Origin: Caenorhabditis elegans
Lineage: Eukaryota > Nematoda > Chromadorea > Rhabditida > Rhabditidae
NCBI RefSeq assembly: GCF_000002985.6
Contig: NC_003281.10
Coordinates: forward strand, 9,920,001-9,984,000
Direction of reading: 5' to 3'
DNA: 64,000 bases
Each line of letters begins with the position of its first letter. The stretch's first letter is position 1. Shown one piece after another: positions 46,693 through 59,955 of the stretch. A program made the position numbers and the translations under genes. The notes beneath the pieces are model-generated. The model had not been told where the DNA came from. It did no database searches and saw nothing but the letters and a program-made list of their open reading frames with translations.

Positions 46693-48668
46693 TCTGAAAA
46701 ATGTGTACTTGTTTTGAAAGTTTCAAAATACGTATTCAAACAGAATCTATGTATAAAAAGAGCGAGAAAAATGATGAAAAATTAATGCGGACCACCGTGG
46801 TATGTACGCGCGAAAGAAGTAAGTACATCAAAGGAAATTGGAAAAAAAAGGGGTAAGGAGGTGATGGATGGAGTGTTGCCACGTCAACGGAAACAGAAGA
46901 TCTATAAGGAGAACAGGAGACTGGAAGAGAGAGGAAGACGGAAAGAATAGGGGATTACTAGCTGGTGAGCCATAAAATTGGGTCATAAAACCCTAAAATT
47001 AGGGAAGATGTCAAGGCTAGGTTTATGACAGGTATTATTGAACGATTTGAATTTTGTTGGCAAATATTGATTAGTTTCTTTTCAACCATAAGAAAAATAT
47101 TCTCAAAAACTTTGAATAAAAAAGATGGAATCTAAAAGTGGCCCCCAAAATTAGTTCTGCATGTCATTGAGCGATTAATAAAAAAGTTGTGAAAACTCCT
47201 TCTCTCAAGGATGATCATTCAATTAGATAGCAGAAAAATAGACACCTCCTCGGAAAATGGTTCCTCTCAAAAGACCAGGTGTGGATGTAGGAGGGATCTG
47301 CCAAGGATTATGCGGGAAAATAAGAGCACGGCTTTGTGAGCCGCCCTTGTAACCCGGCTATGGGATTACTGTTTTTTGGAAAGCATGGGAGAATTGGCGA
47401 ATGAATGAATGGTCTGAGAATATTAATGGAGTAGATGGACTTGAAAATTAATGCCGCATCTGGAGATGTGCTGGGGCTTTTCTTAGAAAATTTATATAGA
47501 AATGCAGAGAAAGACTTGTTCTTACAGAAAATCATAGCACTTCCAAATGGAAATTTTGAAGTTGCTCAAAAACTGCTTCAAAGCCGAAATGTGCAAAGTA
47601 ACAGGCGCAATGAGATTTGATTCAGTTTTTGAACAAATTTTCGAAATTTTCCAAAAAATTAGAATTAACTTCAGAAAGTTCAAAAATTTTTCTATTTATA
47701 TTTCTATCAAAAATTTTCAGAAAAAATATGGAAAAAACAATGGGAAAAAGGGATTTTCATAAATGCAGCACATTTTTGGTCTCATCCATTAGTAAATTCA
47801 AAAGAAACATAGTGTCAAAGGAGGAAGGGTGCACTTGTCGGTTACGTTAAAGAAAGTGAGGAGATATGATTGAATGGCGGGAACGGTAAAACAATTGACA
47901 TGAGTTGATCTACACACACTGGCGGCAAGGTGTAAATTGGTTTTCATTTGAGGAAATATTGATTTTCAGATTTACCGAAATGTTCTTAAAAGGTTAAAAA
48001 AAATTTCATTGATCTAAAAATAAAATTTGTTTTAAAAATATTTTAAAAGTTTAAAAATGTGTGGAAATTCTCAAAAACTGAATTAATGTTTCCCAATTAC
48101 CAAAACTTTTCTGATAAGTCGTCAGAGTTTCTTGCAATTGAAATAATTTAAAATCCATTTTGAAATAAAAATAAAAATTATTTTTAAAACAAACGAATAT
48201 TTTTCTATAATTTGACACTAAATTTCCAGGAAAAATATTAGACCAACATGGTGCAGTAGGAATTGAGATTTGGTCTATTTTCGGTACGGTTTTAAACAAT
48301 TTTGGGACACTTCAAAAAAGTTTCATAGAAAATATTGTTTCTAAAAATCTTTTCAAACAATACAAACTTTCTCTATTCCATCTTTCAACAGAATAACTCC
48401 ATGTTAAAAAAAAACTACACCTACAGTACCCCCTTGGCATTCCAAATTTGGTTAGCAAGTACTTATAGAAAAACACACGTTTTCTCTCTCTCTCTCCCTC
48501 TCTCTTCATCGTTTTTCTACCAAAAAACTGAATTGTGTTTCGGGTAGAAGATGCTGCTTTGAGTGTGTCTATTTGTACGGCCCGTGCTCATCAAGTGGGT
48601 CTCTCTCCTGCCACTTTTGAGCGCCGCGCCGTCGAGAGGAGGCAAAAATTGGGTTGAAAAGGAAGAAG

Positions 48669-48851
48669 ATGGAGGAGGAGGAGATGAACGGATTCTGGAT
48701 ATATATACATATTTTCCAGAACAGCAGTAAACAGGGTGTACGGATCACCGAATGTGTGCGGTCTCTGTTTGATCTACGAGGAGGAAGTCCCGCGGAAATG
48801 AACACTAATCGGGTGGAAATGACTCCAGGAGGTGAAGAGAAGAAAAGCACG
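48669..48851 (+). CDS. Candidate plus-strand first exon (61 codons)
   Basis: The ATG at 48669 opens a frame (MEEEEMNGFWIYIHIFQNSS ... MTPGGEEKKST) that ends exactly at a strong donor, AGCACG/GTGAGT. Upstream lies a (TC)n run (48484-48507) and a GC-rich stretch (GAGCGCCGCGCCGTCGAGAG), which suits a promoter. No matching next exon was found in the window, and no protein family is recognised. Confidence 0.3.
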
Positions 48852-49449
48852 GTGAGTTGATGAAGCAAAGCCAATGACACAACTATAAAATTGTTATTAC
48901 CCATAACATAGACACTCGGGATAGGTCACGACGTTCGATAGAACCAGGATTGTAAAGTTTGACAAGTTTAGGGTCGGTTGAATAACTACTGGACCGATCA
49001 AATCATAAAAAAGTGAGGAATGTAAATATGACTGTAAAGATTAGAATCGATTAGAAGGTCTGGCAAAACTGGCCCTAATATGAACAGAATTGACGAAAAT
49101 AAATTGAGTGGCCTTAAAATGAAGGTCTTAGGAAAAGCCTATTTTTAGGTAGAATCTCCAAACTTTTGAGCCTGTCTTGAGCCCAATAGAACACACAAAC
49201 GAACAATTAGATTTTGAAAACCGAAAAAAACTAAGCTTCACGAAACATTTATGAGAAGCTCTAAAATCTATACGAACTCGACAATTGGTGTCTATAACCA
49301 TTTTTCTCAGGAACAGAGCATAAAACTGCTCGAATACGAAAAGTGGTTCTATGTTTATGATCGAGTCGTAAATCAGTGTGCCAAAAGGAACTGAAGCTCT
49401 TTTTCCACAAAAAAAGAAGAGGATCATAATTTGCATAAGTATCAATTAC

Positions 49450-49544
49450 CTGGATATACATAGAAGGGTCAAGACGAGGACGGACAGAAAGGCGGCAGTC
49501 GGGGAAGGGGTGGAAGAACACCTTCCGCGCGGAAAGCGGTGCAT
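49450..49544 (-). CDS. Candidate alternative first exon with a signal peptide
   Basis: On the minus strand ATG at 49544 gives MHRFPRGRCSSTPSPTAAFL then SVLVLTLLCIS, a good signal-peptide shape, followed by the donor CCAG/GTAATT. The exon ends in phase 2, and the acceptor at 46693 begins A-ATG-CGA, so joining would read on into the membrane protein in frame. The opposite strand is also open here, so this could be a shadow. Confidence 0.3.
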
Positions 49545-51873
49545 CTTCAAAGAGAAAAAGAGTGAGCGGCTCGATTACCAGAAATACACATCATCGATCA
49601 GCACAATGTCAACAGGAGGACATACACTCTTACAGATTAGAGCAACTCATACCGAAGAAGAGGATGAGTTCACAAAGAATACAGTGTTTGCGTTAAATTG
49701 AGGATTAGTGAGTACATTGATGATATGTACCAGCTACAAAGAGTTGAAAGACCGCGCAAAAAGGTCAGTCTTTGTAGGCATCAGATTACTCCAGAATACT
49801 TAGGAACAGAGATGGGCGGCACATTTTTTAAAGATATTTTTATAGCAATGCAGAGAAATATTTGAATTTTCTGAAAATAATGCTGCTTTAGAGAAAATTG
49901 CGAAGAATTAAAGTTCTAGATTTGTATGGATACTTTAAATTTTTTATGTAGCAAAAGCCATTGAGTGAGCCGTTTTTTGGAATCCATTCATCAAAATGTC
50001 TCCAAATAGAAAATATGGATAAAGCCTAAAACCTTGAAAAGTGAAAAATGAAGATATCCTTCTCATTCTAATTATGTACATCTCTTTCTCATCCGGAAGG
50101 TTTTCTACAAAAAGGCGCGATTGAGGTCTATTATTAACAGGATAGTCCGGTCTCATTGTAATTAGGTGACACAACAAGCATACAAATCGTAGTCTTCTTG
50201 AACAAAAAAGATAGAAACTTGAGAAAATGAGAGGAGAAAGTTTAGAAGTTTCACCTCAGAAACGACGATCATCGGATCAGATTTCAGATTACACTGAAGT
50301 TTGAAGGTAAAAAACGAGTTGTTGTTTTTTGAGAAAGGTATGTAATTAGTGATTTTAGAGAGCGGGAGAGATATTTCGGGAGTTAATGGCAAAAGATGAG
50401 TGAGTGAGGGAGTAAGCGAAAATATTTATGCGCGTGGGAAAAAACAGAACAAGACAGATGGTCACTGAATGGGGGAGGGAGAAGCAAGAAGAAGGTGGTA
50501 GTGGGTGGAGCCGTTTTGAAAAAACAATGATGACTGGGATTTGGAGAGTTATTTTGGATATTTAATATTCAGTTCAAGAGTAAGAAAATATTTTTTCGTT
50601 TACCAATAACAATTAAGACAAAAAATTCCCCGGCTCACCGAGCAGTAGAAATGTCAAGTTTAAAATTGTATTAAAAATTGATTAAGGGGAAAATCAGGTT
50701 TCTGCATTTTTTTTCCTGCAATACTGTAGACATTTACAAACATTATACTTTTTAGCGGCCAAAGTTTCAAAACAAAAAGAGCAAAATTTCTCAAAATCTG
50801 AAATTTCGTCAAGTTCTGCCATTAGTTAATTTCTAGATTTTAACACATTTTGACTCTGTAGAAAAGATACCCAAAATTTAATACCTATCAACTAAAAATG
50901 TTTTTTTAAATGTTTTTTTCCTATTCAATGATAAGTTATTATTATGGGGAATAATTTTTGGACAAAAAAACTTGAAGAATATGAACTTGTTATCAAAAAT
51001 TCTTACAGATCTTGTCTAATTTTTTGGTGATTTAAAAATTGCTAAATTAGAAAATTAGGTCCACACTGCTCCAAGATTCACAGAACCCACTCTGTTACTT
51101 CCAAGTCTGTCAATCTTCCTCCTGCCATTTTCAATATCTCAAATCTGTCACCTAATTTCTTCGAAATACAACACCCTCTTTCTCAGAAGACACCACCATC
51201 TGACGTACAAAATCCTAGATTTCAGTGACAGTTGTGTGTCAATTCTACCATGTAACAGGAGGGGTATGCACAACTGTTCTTGTTCAGTGAAGCTCCAAAA
51301 TTACTTATTACTTAAAATTACTTAAGAAAGCAACTTCAAAACTTCAAACCCGTTGTGAAGAAGGATTTAAACGTGAGAAACAAAAAAAGATTTCCTAAAA
51401 AAGAGTGGAAGAAGGCGATTAAGTTTTCTGGAGCTCCGAGCTTCTAGGAAAAGGGAAAATGGAAAGAATGTGTCGGTTTTAGAATTTAGAAACATTGAAC
51501 AAAACAGAGAAACAGAAACACTTTGCCGCTTTTCGTAGAGAGGGTAATTATGTAATTATGTTCACTGAGAGGTCTCCTCACGCCGAAACAGGATACGCTG
51601 CTCCGTGAGCACATTCAGGAAATGTGTGTGTGGTGCAACGATTCCGAACGATTAAACTTTTGAGAGAAGAAGATTCAGGAGATGTTGAGGAAGAAGTTGT
51701 TACTGGAGAGAAAGATTTGGGTGGAATACATAGAATAGGGTGGGAAGGGCTAACAGCTGTGCTCAGAACGCATACATTCTGATGGAAATGGGAATTTTTT
51801 ATCAGCTTGCGAAATGGACAACTCTATGTTTGAATCTTCTTTGTTTCATGTTTAGTATTTCAAAATTTCCAAA

Positions 51874-52020
51874 GTTAGGCTTGGGCTTAGGCTTTGGCTT
51901 AGGCGTAGGCGTAGACTTGGACTGAGGCTTAGAATTAGGCTAAGGCCTAGACCTAGTTTTAGTCTTAGGCTCAGGCTTAGGCTTATGCGTAGGCTTAGCT
52001 TCGTCGGCCTAGTCTTAAGC
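51874..52020. repeat. Degenerate interstitial telomere-like tract
   Basis: About 20 units of (G/C)TTAGGC and one-base variants (CTTAGGCTTTGGCTTAGGCG, TAGGCGTAGACTTGG...) run for about 145 bases. TTAGGC is the C. elegans telomere repeat. Confidence 0.75.
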
Positions 52021-53236
52021 GGTGGTATTGTCTTCTCGTGAATTCTTCAAAGTCCTAAAATTATTTGCAAAAAAAAAAAAATTTAACATGTGGAAAGGCG
52101 AAATATCCGATGACAGAAAAAAAGACCTTCAGAAATTTCCAAAGAAACCACAATAATTTTGCAAATCTATTATTTGCAGACACCAAAGCTCATAATAGGT
52201 AGCAGGTAGGCAACAATGCCTGAAAAATGCCTGATAAAGCATCTTTCGAAACAAAAAAAAATTTTCTGTGTTTTTTTTTCTGTTTCATGGGACCCTTTTC
52301 TCCGGATCTTGAATTTCTATTATCTTGAATTGAATCTTTTAGTGTCACACATTCACATAGACTCTTCAAATGGAATGTGTGCTATCTTTCTCTTTTGACT
52401 TCAATTCAATTTTCTTGCATTTGTCTAACTTGCTGCTCAACTTCCAACCTTCTCTCACACAATGCACAAGGAGAATCAGGGCGAAAATCAGAAAATTAAA
52501 AGAAAACCTAAACTAACACATACAGACACATTTCCACACGGAAACAAACACAAGGACATCTGGTTCTGGTTTCTCGGGATGATTTCGAGCTGAAGAGAGA
52601 AGAACAAAGGCAAATTTAACGGAAACTAAATGAAATGGAGATCATGAAAATTAAGGAGACGCAGAGATAATTTAAAGAGATTGATGGATGAGAAGAGCTG
52701 TGGTTTTAAGTTGAAATAACACGGGGAGGACATAGTTATGCTATTAGAGCTTTGTTGTAATTCAAAAATACTTGATGAAAATCTCTTCGTTCTAGAATTT
52801 ACATAAAAGGCCTCACATAAATTTGAGTTAGTATAACTTGACAGTTGTAAACTTTTCGAAAAAAGACAAGCAAGATTTTTGTAATTATAAAGAAATTAAT
52901 TCTAAAATGGCTCACATCTAAATAATAAATTGATTTAAAACATTGAACATTGAGATTATATTCATCTTCTTTGAAGACCTAAAGTTTATTGATTTTTTAA
53001 ATTAATTTTTTAAAAATTAAAACTCTTTGCTAATAAATCTTGTAAAAAACTATAATTTTATTGATTGCCAGAGAAACATATTTTTGCAAAGTAAGTGGCA
53101 TAAAAAAGCTCACATCGGAAGCCTAATCACTAGAATCAACAGTAATCAAGGGGACAATCAAATAATAAGAAGTAGGCGCTAAAAAGCAAAAAGAGCCCTC
53201 CACTCATTGAAAACTAAAAAGAATTGAGATGAGTAC

Positions 53237-53401
53237 CTGTTGAGGGGTGCGGAAAGACCGGTCAGTAAGCGGAAGGGTAAGAAGGAGAATGATTAGCAAG
53301 ATGAGTTGATGAGCATGATAAGCTTTTGCTGCGCGCAGAGTTTCGAGAGCAAGTGCCAACTTTGTGCTCCGTTGCTCTTTCCGCCACCGCACTTTTTCTC
53401 T
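53237..53401 (-). CDS. Candidate internal exon with a hydrophobic segment
   Basis: On the minus strand ATCAACAG precedes 53401 and CAACAG/GTACTC ends the block. The 55 codons are open (KEQRSTKLALALETLRAAKA, YHAHQLILLIILLLTLPLTD, RSFRTPQQ), phase 0 at both ends. There is no in-frame ATG. The phase would allow joining to the exon at 45498. Single-exon evidence only. Confidence 0.28.
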
Positions 53402-54775
53402 CTGTTGATATATGATATTTAGGGTACTGTTTTTCTTAGATTGATTATGCCGTTAAAGGAGATACTGTATTTTTTTTGTTGAATTTTTTTAAAGTATTCG
53501 TACTGTTGAACATTTTTTAAAAATTCGATGGCATCCGATAGCTGTCAAAATAGAACCAAGTGGTAAAAAGTTGAAGAGGGTTACTTTGAAAAATCAAAAA
53601 ACCAAAAATATTAACATGAAAAATTAAAAGAATACAAGTACAAAGATATCGAAACAGCGTATGAAGGAGGAGTCGAAGGAGAAGAAAATGGGCGGGACGA
53701 ATTCAAAATTTCGGAGAATTAGAAAGAGGAAAAGAGAGGAGAGGAGAAGAAGATTGAAGCTAATTTAAGTGTGAGAGAATAGTTAAAAGTTCAAACTGAC
53801 CTAGTTTTAATTGTCCTATTCCTTACGATCAATTGGCTTAATTTTGAATCACTTGAGTTGAATTTCTGAAATTATAGATTTGAGTTAAAGAATTGAGCCA
53901 AAACGCGAGAAAATATGAAGAGTAAAAAATATGTCAGAAATGTGTCAGTGCATAATCATTCAGGTGTGATGATGGATCGAATTTGGCTGAAACATGATGC
54001 TGGAAAGAGATAAGAAAACATCTGGGTGACACGTGGGAAACAGAATGTATACAAAATATTGATGGGGTAAAAGATAATTAGAACTCAATTAAAAAGTAAT
54101 TGGTGACAGGGAATTTTTTTAAAAGTAAGACAAAAATTAAATTTTAAATATAAAGCTGGATGTAGATGCTGGTATTTTGGAGATTTTCAAAAAAATTATT
54201 TTCACTCACTAACTAGCAAAAGCTGACAGCTTTCAAGCCCATTTCTGCCAAAATAAGCAACTGTACTTTTTCAATTAGACTAGTACTCGTACTGCTCTAC
54301 TTCGAAGGTGTATCTCGATTTTCTTAATTTTTTTGAAATGATTTCAAAACCAGACATATGGAAAAATATTTAAAATCTATTTTGTCATTCAACAGTTTCT
54401 GATAAAATCAAAGACATCCTAGAGATAAAATGTCAAATTAGAGCAAGGAGATGCTAGTCTAATAGGTAAAATACGGTACGTTAACAAATAAGTTCAACTA
54501 GGACCGTACTACAATAAGCGAAAAAATTAAGACTCAATAGTTACAAATTGGATTCACACATTGTTTCATATCTGCTTAACGCATTTGGTCGGCAGATGAT
54601 CAAACACAAAGAATCGCGCGCACGAAAAAAACTGCTCTCCATCACATATGGGAGCCGTGACGTGGCGGCAGCTAAAACTTCAAAGATTGCCGACGAACAT
54701 GTGCTCCACCTAATTTTTTAGGCGAAAGAATGGCAAATTGAAAACAGTTGGTTGTGGGTGATTTACCACATACAC

Positions 54776-54835
54776 CTTGTTCTCTTTCGGCACTGTAAAA
54801 TTGTAGGAAGGTGTCTTTTCGCGCGGCCGGACCAT
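54776..54835 (-). CDS. Candidate first exon (20 codons)
   Basis: On the minus strand ATG at 54835 reads MVRPREKTPSYNFTVPKENK and ends at AACAAG/GTGTAT, phase 0. The composition is protein-like and the GCGCGGCCGG stretch at the ATG stands out from A/T-rich surroundings. No partner exon is proven. Confidence 0.25.
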
Positions 54836-56360
54836 CGTAAAAGTATCATGAAAAAAAAGAACATGGTGTAAGTACAAGCGATTAATAATCACAGATTCAT
54901 ATCTCTACTTTACAAATGATGACCCTTTCTTCTCCCCTGAGGGACAAGTACAACCGACTAATGAGTACAAGGATCTCTTTTTGAAGTCACGCCGACTATA
55001 GGTTGGATTGATGATAAGAATAGGTGTGTTACGCAACACGTGCCCACACACGCCTTATTCAGGAAAAATGGAACGGATGAAGAAGAAGAATATACTGGGA
55101 TAGGATTGAATGCAAAAGAAGGAAACTATGCTAATATATCGTGTCAATTTTGGAGACGTTTCGACGCAACAACATAGTATAGTGAGAAGGGTGGAGCAAG
55201 AAGAAGAAGAAGTTACTACGAGGGTGCAAACTTTGAACTTTTTAGGGATGATTTTGAAAATGTACTAATGCTGGATAAGGATACAAGAGCATTTAGAGAT
55301 TTTTTCTAAAAGTGATAAAAGAGAAGCTAGTCAAAGGAATTTCACTTACTGATCAGATCCTATCAAAAATTAAAGAATGGAGAAAAAGCTAAACGCTTTC
55401 AGGGAGTTTGGTAGTGAATCGAAATTAATGTTTTAGAATAATAATACTACTCAACTCGTACCCCTCGATGCTTTGATTCGAATTTTTCAGATATTTTTTC
55501 CACAAACATCCAATGCGTAAATTTGCTGATTTTTGTATAAAAGTTCTAAAAGCTTCTTGAATTTTTTTCGTTGGAAAATCTGTATTTTTTCACCTCAATC
55601 AATCAAGCACAACGTTTCAAGTTTCAAAAAAATATTCAAAAGATATTTATCTACCCCGAAACTTCTTCAAATTTATCTAAAGTCTGCAATAACCTCCGTC
55701 GGAAAAAAACTCAACTCAACAAAGAAAAAATTCTAGATCGAACTTTTCTAGTTTAAACTAATTGAATGTTAACTGACCCTATTCCCTTATGTGCTAAAGA
55801 TTTTGTGATAATTTTGAAAAATTTTAACTTTCCACTTGACTCAGAACGCTCAAAAAGTGAAAATGCCGGAAAAAAAGGTCGGAAAACAAATAGCAACAAA
55901 AAGGCGAAGGGCAAACTACTAATATGATAATCACGAAGTGATACCCTCTGTGTTGTTATGTTTGCAAATGATTTAGCGGTATCTATTTCTCTCTTATTTT
56001 CCACTGACTGACCCTCTTCTAATTGAGGATACCCTGCCGAGAGGGAAAGGTCGATGAGAGAACAAACAGTTTTCGGGAGGATTCAGGAACGAACACAAGA
56101 AACTTGCATGGATTATGCAAATTTTTACCCAATTTATTATCAAAGGGGTAGAACTACAGGCGCAAGTTCTGAGATTTTAGAAGAACGGAAAGTTTTGGAA
56201 TACGAGAGAAAACTCCTTTGGGAGCACATTCACACCAATCATATCTCTTTCAACACCACATTACACGCCGCATTTGCTCGCCGAGTTTTGATTGATTGAC
56301 GTGTTTTTCAAATGGGCTTCTAGGGAAATGTTGCCAAAAAGTTCCTCTAGAAGGGTAAGA

Positions 56361-56490
56361 TGCTTAGGTTTGCAATCAGGCTCAGGCTTACAGTTAGGCT
56401 TAGGCTTATGCTCAACCTTACGAGGTTTAGTTAGGCTTCGGCTGGTTTAGTTAGGCTGCATACATTAGACTTAGGCTTAGGCGTTTAGGT
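56361..56490. repeat. Second degenerate TTAGGC tract
   Basis: Copies of TTAGGCTTAGGC, CAGGCTCAGGCTTA and GTTTAGTTAGGCT repeat with changes for about 130 bases, in the same orientation as the tract at 51.9 kb. Confidence 0.7.
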
Positions 56491-58019
56491 GTCGTGTTAG
56501 TTAATCCACAAACTGATCCACCTTCATTTTATAATAGTCCTTTGGGCTCTCAGTTTGACAATCAACAAATGATATTTCCCTATACTAACTATTCTGAATG
56601 TGGCAGCTGGTTGGTTGTCTATCTTTTTCACACCAACTGACATCTACAGATCTTTCACTGATTCATCTGCATATCCCCCTCCCAAAGACGAATTCGCTTG
56701 TTCACAGCGTCCTGGCGCCGTAGTGACGCCCTGCCATCTGGCTTCTGCAAGACGGTGTCTCAAAAATGGGACGGTCATCTGATGACCGGAAAATGAAAGA
56801 GGACGAGCACTTACGAAAAGAAGCAAAAAGAGACAAACGTCTGTCACCGGAAAATGGAAATTGTTAGGATGGGAATAGAGCGTAATGAGCTTTTCGTCCG
56901 ATTGATGGACTCATGATGGAAAGTAGAAGAAAAAGGAATATAATAAAAGACAGGCAGGAAAGACCAGGTGAGAATGAAATATTGAGCTTTGGAAAGAAAT
57001 GACTACATAAAGAACTTCAATAAGATTTATTTGGGAATTTGAAATTAAATATGTGAGAACCTAGAATAACATCTCACAATTTACGAGGGTAAGTAGACAG
57101 AAGTTGGTAAATGATAAAAGTTGGTATTGGTAAATGAAATCAGATTCAATATACCATTTTTCAGGAATTCGAAAACTCTATAAATTTGTTTTTCTGATTT
57201 TGAATTTACGATGCCAAATTTTCCGAAAACTTGGCAACTTGTCAAAACTTTGACTGGGAATTTTGAAAAATCTAAAGTATGCAAGAATGTTTCATTAGCA
57301 TACTGATAGTGAGCACTCATACAAAATCAAAAACGAAAATCGGTGACACTGGAAAAGTGTTTAATTAGGAACTCTTAGTGTTTGACACATTACAGTACCT
57401 CCCCAATTCATTGTTAAGCTAACCATCACGCAATTGAACAAAAGAAGAAGAAGGTGTCAAAAGCCACACGTCTACTACCGTAATCCTAATATTTATATTT
57501 TTTTTCTGACTCGTCTCGACCACTTGAAAAATACAACGAAAAATGTATAAAAGGCAAACTCAGCAAACATTAGAATTGTCGAATAGGTAGCAAAATGCTA
57601 TTTGGATTCAATTCAAATAAATTCAATTTTTCCATAAGAGAAGGTAGAAGTGGTGGGGGAAAGGAGGTAAGACAGGTGAGAAAAGGAAACAAAGTTTAGG
57701 TATTGACACCTGGCAAGCTATGGGCATCTGCGGGAAACAGTTGGGATAGAGAATGATGGCCTCGAATAATTAGGAAGAGACTATTCTCATGAGTGGAATT
57801 GTTAAGAGGAATGAGTCGAGTGGAAGAATTGGGATTTTGGAGAAGGACGAGAGGAGTTTGTTGCACCAGATGGTTGTTTATAGAAGCATGTTGGGTGTGA
57901 TCAGTGGTGAAGGGGCAAGATGTTTTTATGGAAATTTAGAGTAATTTAGAGGAGTGTTTATAGGAAAGTTGTTGTTTTTGAGCAACTGAAATATGGCAAA
58001 AACTTCCAAAATTCACAAA

Positions 58020-58380
58020 GGTGAAACAGCAAATCTCATTGGAAGCTGGAAATTTTTTTTAGAAAGTTGCCAAACTTCGATAGGAAATTTCAAAAGTATG
58101 ACAAGAAGTTGCAGACAATTGGCAGAAAATTAACATAATAGTTTGGTAGAAATTTTCAAAAGTTCAACAGGAAATTGCAGCAATGGTAGGAGCCTACAAA
58201 GGTTTAACCTAGAATTTTCCCAACTTTGCCAGAAAGCTTCCAAATTTGACAATAATTTTTAAAATTTTGGCAGCAAGTCTCCAAATATTGTTAGGGAAAT
58301 GCAAAAGTTTACCAGAAAGTTGCCATAGTTTGGCAGGAAGTTTCAAAACTTTGGCAGAAAATCGTCTAACTTTAGTGCAT
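58020..58380. repeat. Degenerate tandem repeat (GAAAGTTGCCAAA type)
   Basis: A loose phrase of about 24 bases (AGAAAGTTGCCAAACTTCG, AGGAAATTTCAAAAGTATGA, CAGAAAATTG) recurs some fourteen times. It resembles the tract at 9.9-10.1 kb. The minus-strand ORF across it (FSAKVLKLPAKLWQLSGKLL) is a repeat artefact. Confidence 0.5.
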
Positions 58381-59894
58381 AAAATAAAGTGTGAATACCG
58401 GAAGCTATTGTTCTGATCTTTTCGTTTAGTTTCCGTTGTGATAACCACTATCATCTATCATCGAGAAGTGGTTTATAAACAGGTGACTGAGGGAATAAGG
58501 GATGACCATCGATATGTGTGAACACCTCGATGTGTGATAGATTATCGGAATAAAAGAGACGCATACATACTGTCCGCCAGATTTCGGTGGCTCATAAGTG
58601 ATCGATGAGAGTGCGCGGAAGGATTATGACGAACGGATGAAGAGAGGATACAGGTATAAAATATTGCAAAAATAAAGGTTCAGACCATCTGGTGCCAGGT
58701 TGCCAAGTAGAGAATTAACCTTGTCGACAAGAAAACATGTATATAAAACATGCGTCCGTCAAGTGAGCACTTTTCGAACAAAAGGTTGGTGTCCACCTCA
58801 ATCCACTTGAAGGTGTCAAATACGGTACGGTAAATTGAATATGGAAAGAAATCTAGAATCTAGAAGGGAAAATGAATACACTTTTACTAGGGAAGGTGAG
58901 CTGAAACATTAAAGAGAAGCCAGAAGTTGATTAAAATTACACGAGAAGAATTTCGTGGTTACGCATTTTCAGAAGGTTTTTCTTTCAAGTGGAACGTGAA
59001 ATTGTGAACATTTCAGAGTGTGGAAATAAATTTTGGAACAATTGTTTCAACTTGAAAAGTTTTGTACCTCCTAGATACTCTCTAAACCCAGAACTGAATA
59101 AGATACTGGATAAGATACGTTTGATCACTGAAAACTCAAATGTAACCTAGAAATCTGAGCACCACCACTGACAGAGGTTATATAAGAATGCAGAATAAAG
59201 ATGGAAGACTTTGTATGAGATCATCTCTGAGACAATATTACGTATTTCACATAACCACAAACACACATACACATAACCTAGTAAGGAAATGCAAATAACA
59301 CGGAAGTATAGGGTGCTCTTGAATGACGTGGCAACTTTGAGTTCACAACAATAAAACAATGCAAAATGAAAAGTGAATAAATACAGTGTCATCCCTGTCC
59401 AGAAATGGTGAAATGCGCGGGGTGTAGATGTGTACATACGGCTTTTGCATTCGGGTAACTCCTCCTCCTATGTACGAGACTCGGAAAACATGCGAAAATT
59501 GGAGGATGAATGTGTACAGGTGGAAGTGGAGGAGGATTCAAGAAAGGATAAACGCTTTTGAAATGAGTTTGTTTGGATAACCAATGAATTTTGTATTCAG
59601 TACAAAATGAGACGTTCCTAGAGTGCATTAGAAAATTTTGACGTAAATGATATTAGAGTGCTTGATTTTTAACACATAGTATTCAACTTGACTTAACTAT
59701 GTATAAGGTTATGAAAATTATATTTTCTGTATTTGAAGACTGTGAAAAATTTTGTTCGAGCATAGGAGAGAGCTGAGCTTGCTTCAAGACTTACCATATG
59801 CCTACTGACAAAGTATGAGTTAACATATCTGCTAATTTTTTTCAATTACAATAAGATAAAACCACCAAACTCCGGAGCTTAACCAATATACTAA

Positions 59895-59955
59895 AAATAG
59901 GCGGTAGGCAGGTAATTAGGCAGGTTTTTGGCAATCAGGCAAGAGGCAGGCACGT
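59895..59955. repeat. AGGCAGG-type short repeats
   Basis: Five to six copies of GGCAGG(T/C) with A/T-rich spacers, like the GTAGGCA tracts at 8.1 and 25.1 kb. Confidence 0.4.

Noticed and set aside
47336-47370. GC-rich stretch resembling part of a tRNA (GAGCCGCCCTTGTAACCCGG)
   Set aside because: No cloverleaf could be drawn and no GTTCGANNC box B follows. No tRNA or other RNA gene was found in the window.
49378-49701. Plus-strand 107-codon ORF ending TKNTVFALN
   Set aside because: Partly antisense to the better-shaped signal-peptide exon; it has no ATG of its own near a promoter and no partner exon. Kept only as a caution for the 49450-49544 call.
56054-56299. Plus-strand 81-codon ORF (MREQTVFGRIQERTQETCMD...)
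   Set aside because: Looks protein-like, but no splice donor, no homology I recognise and no promoter pattern; likely chance.
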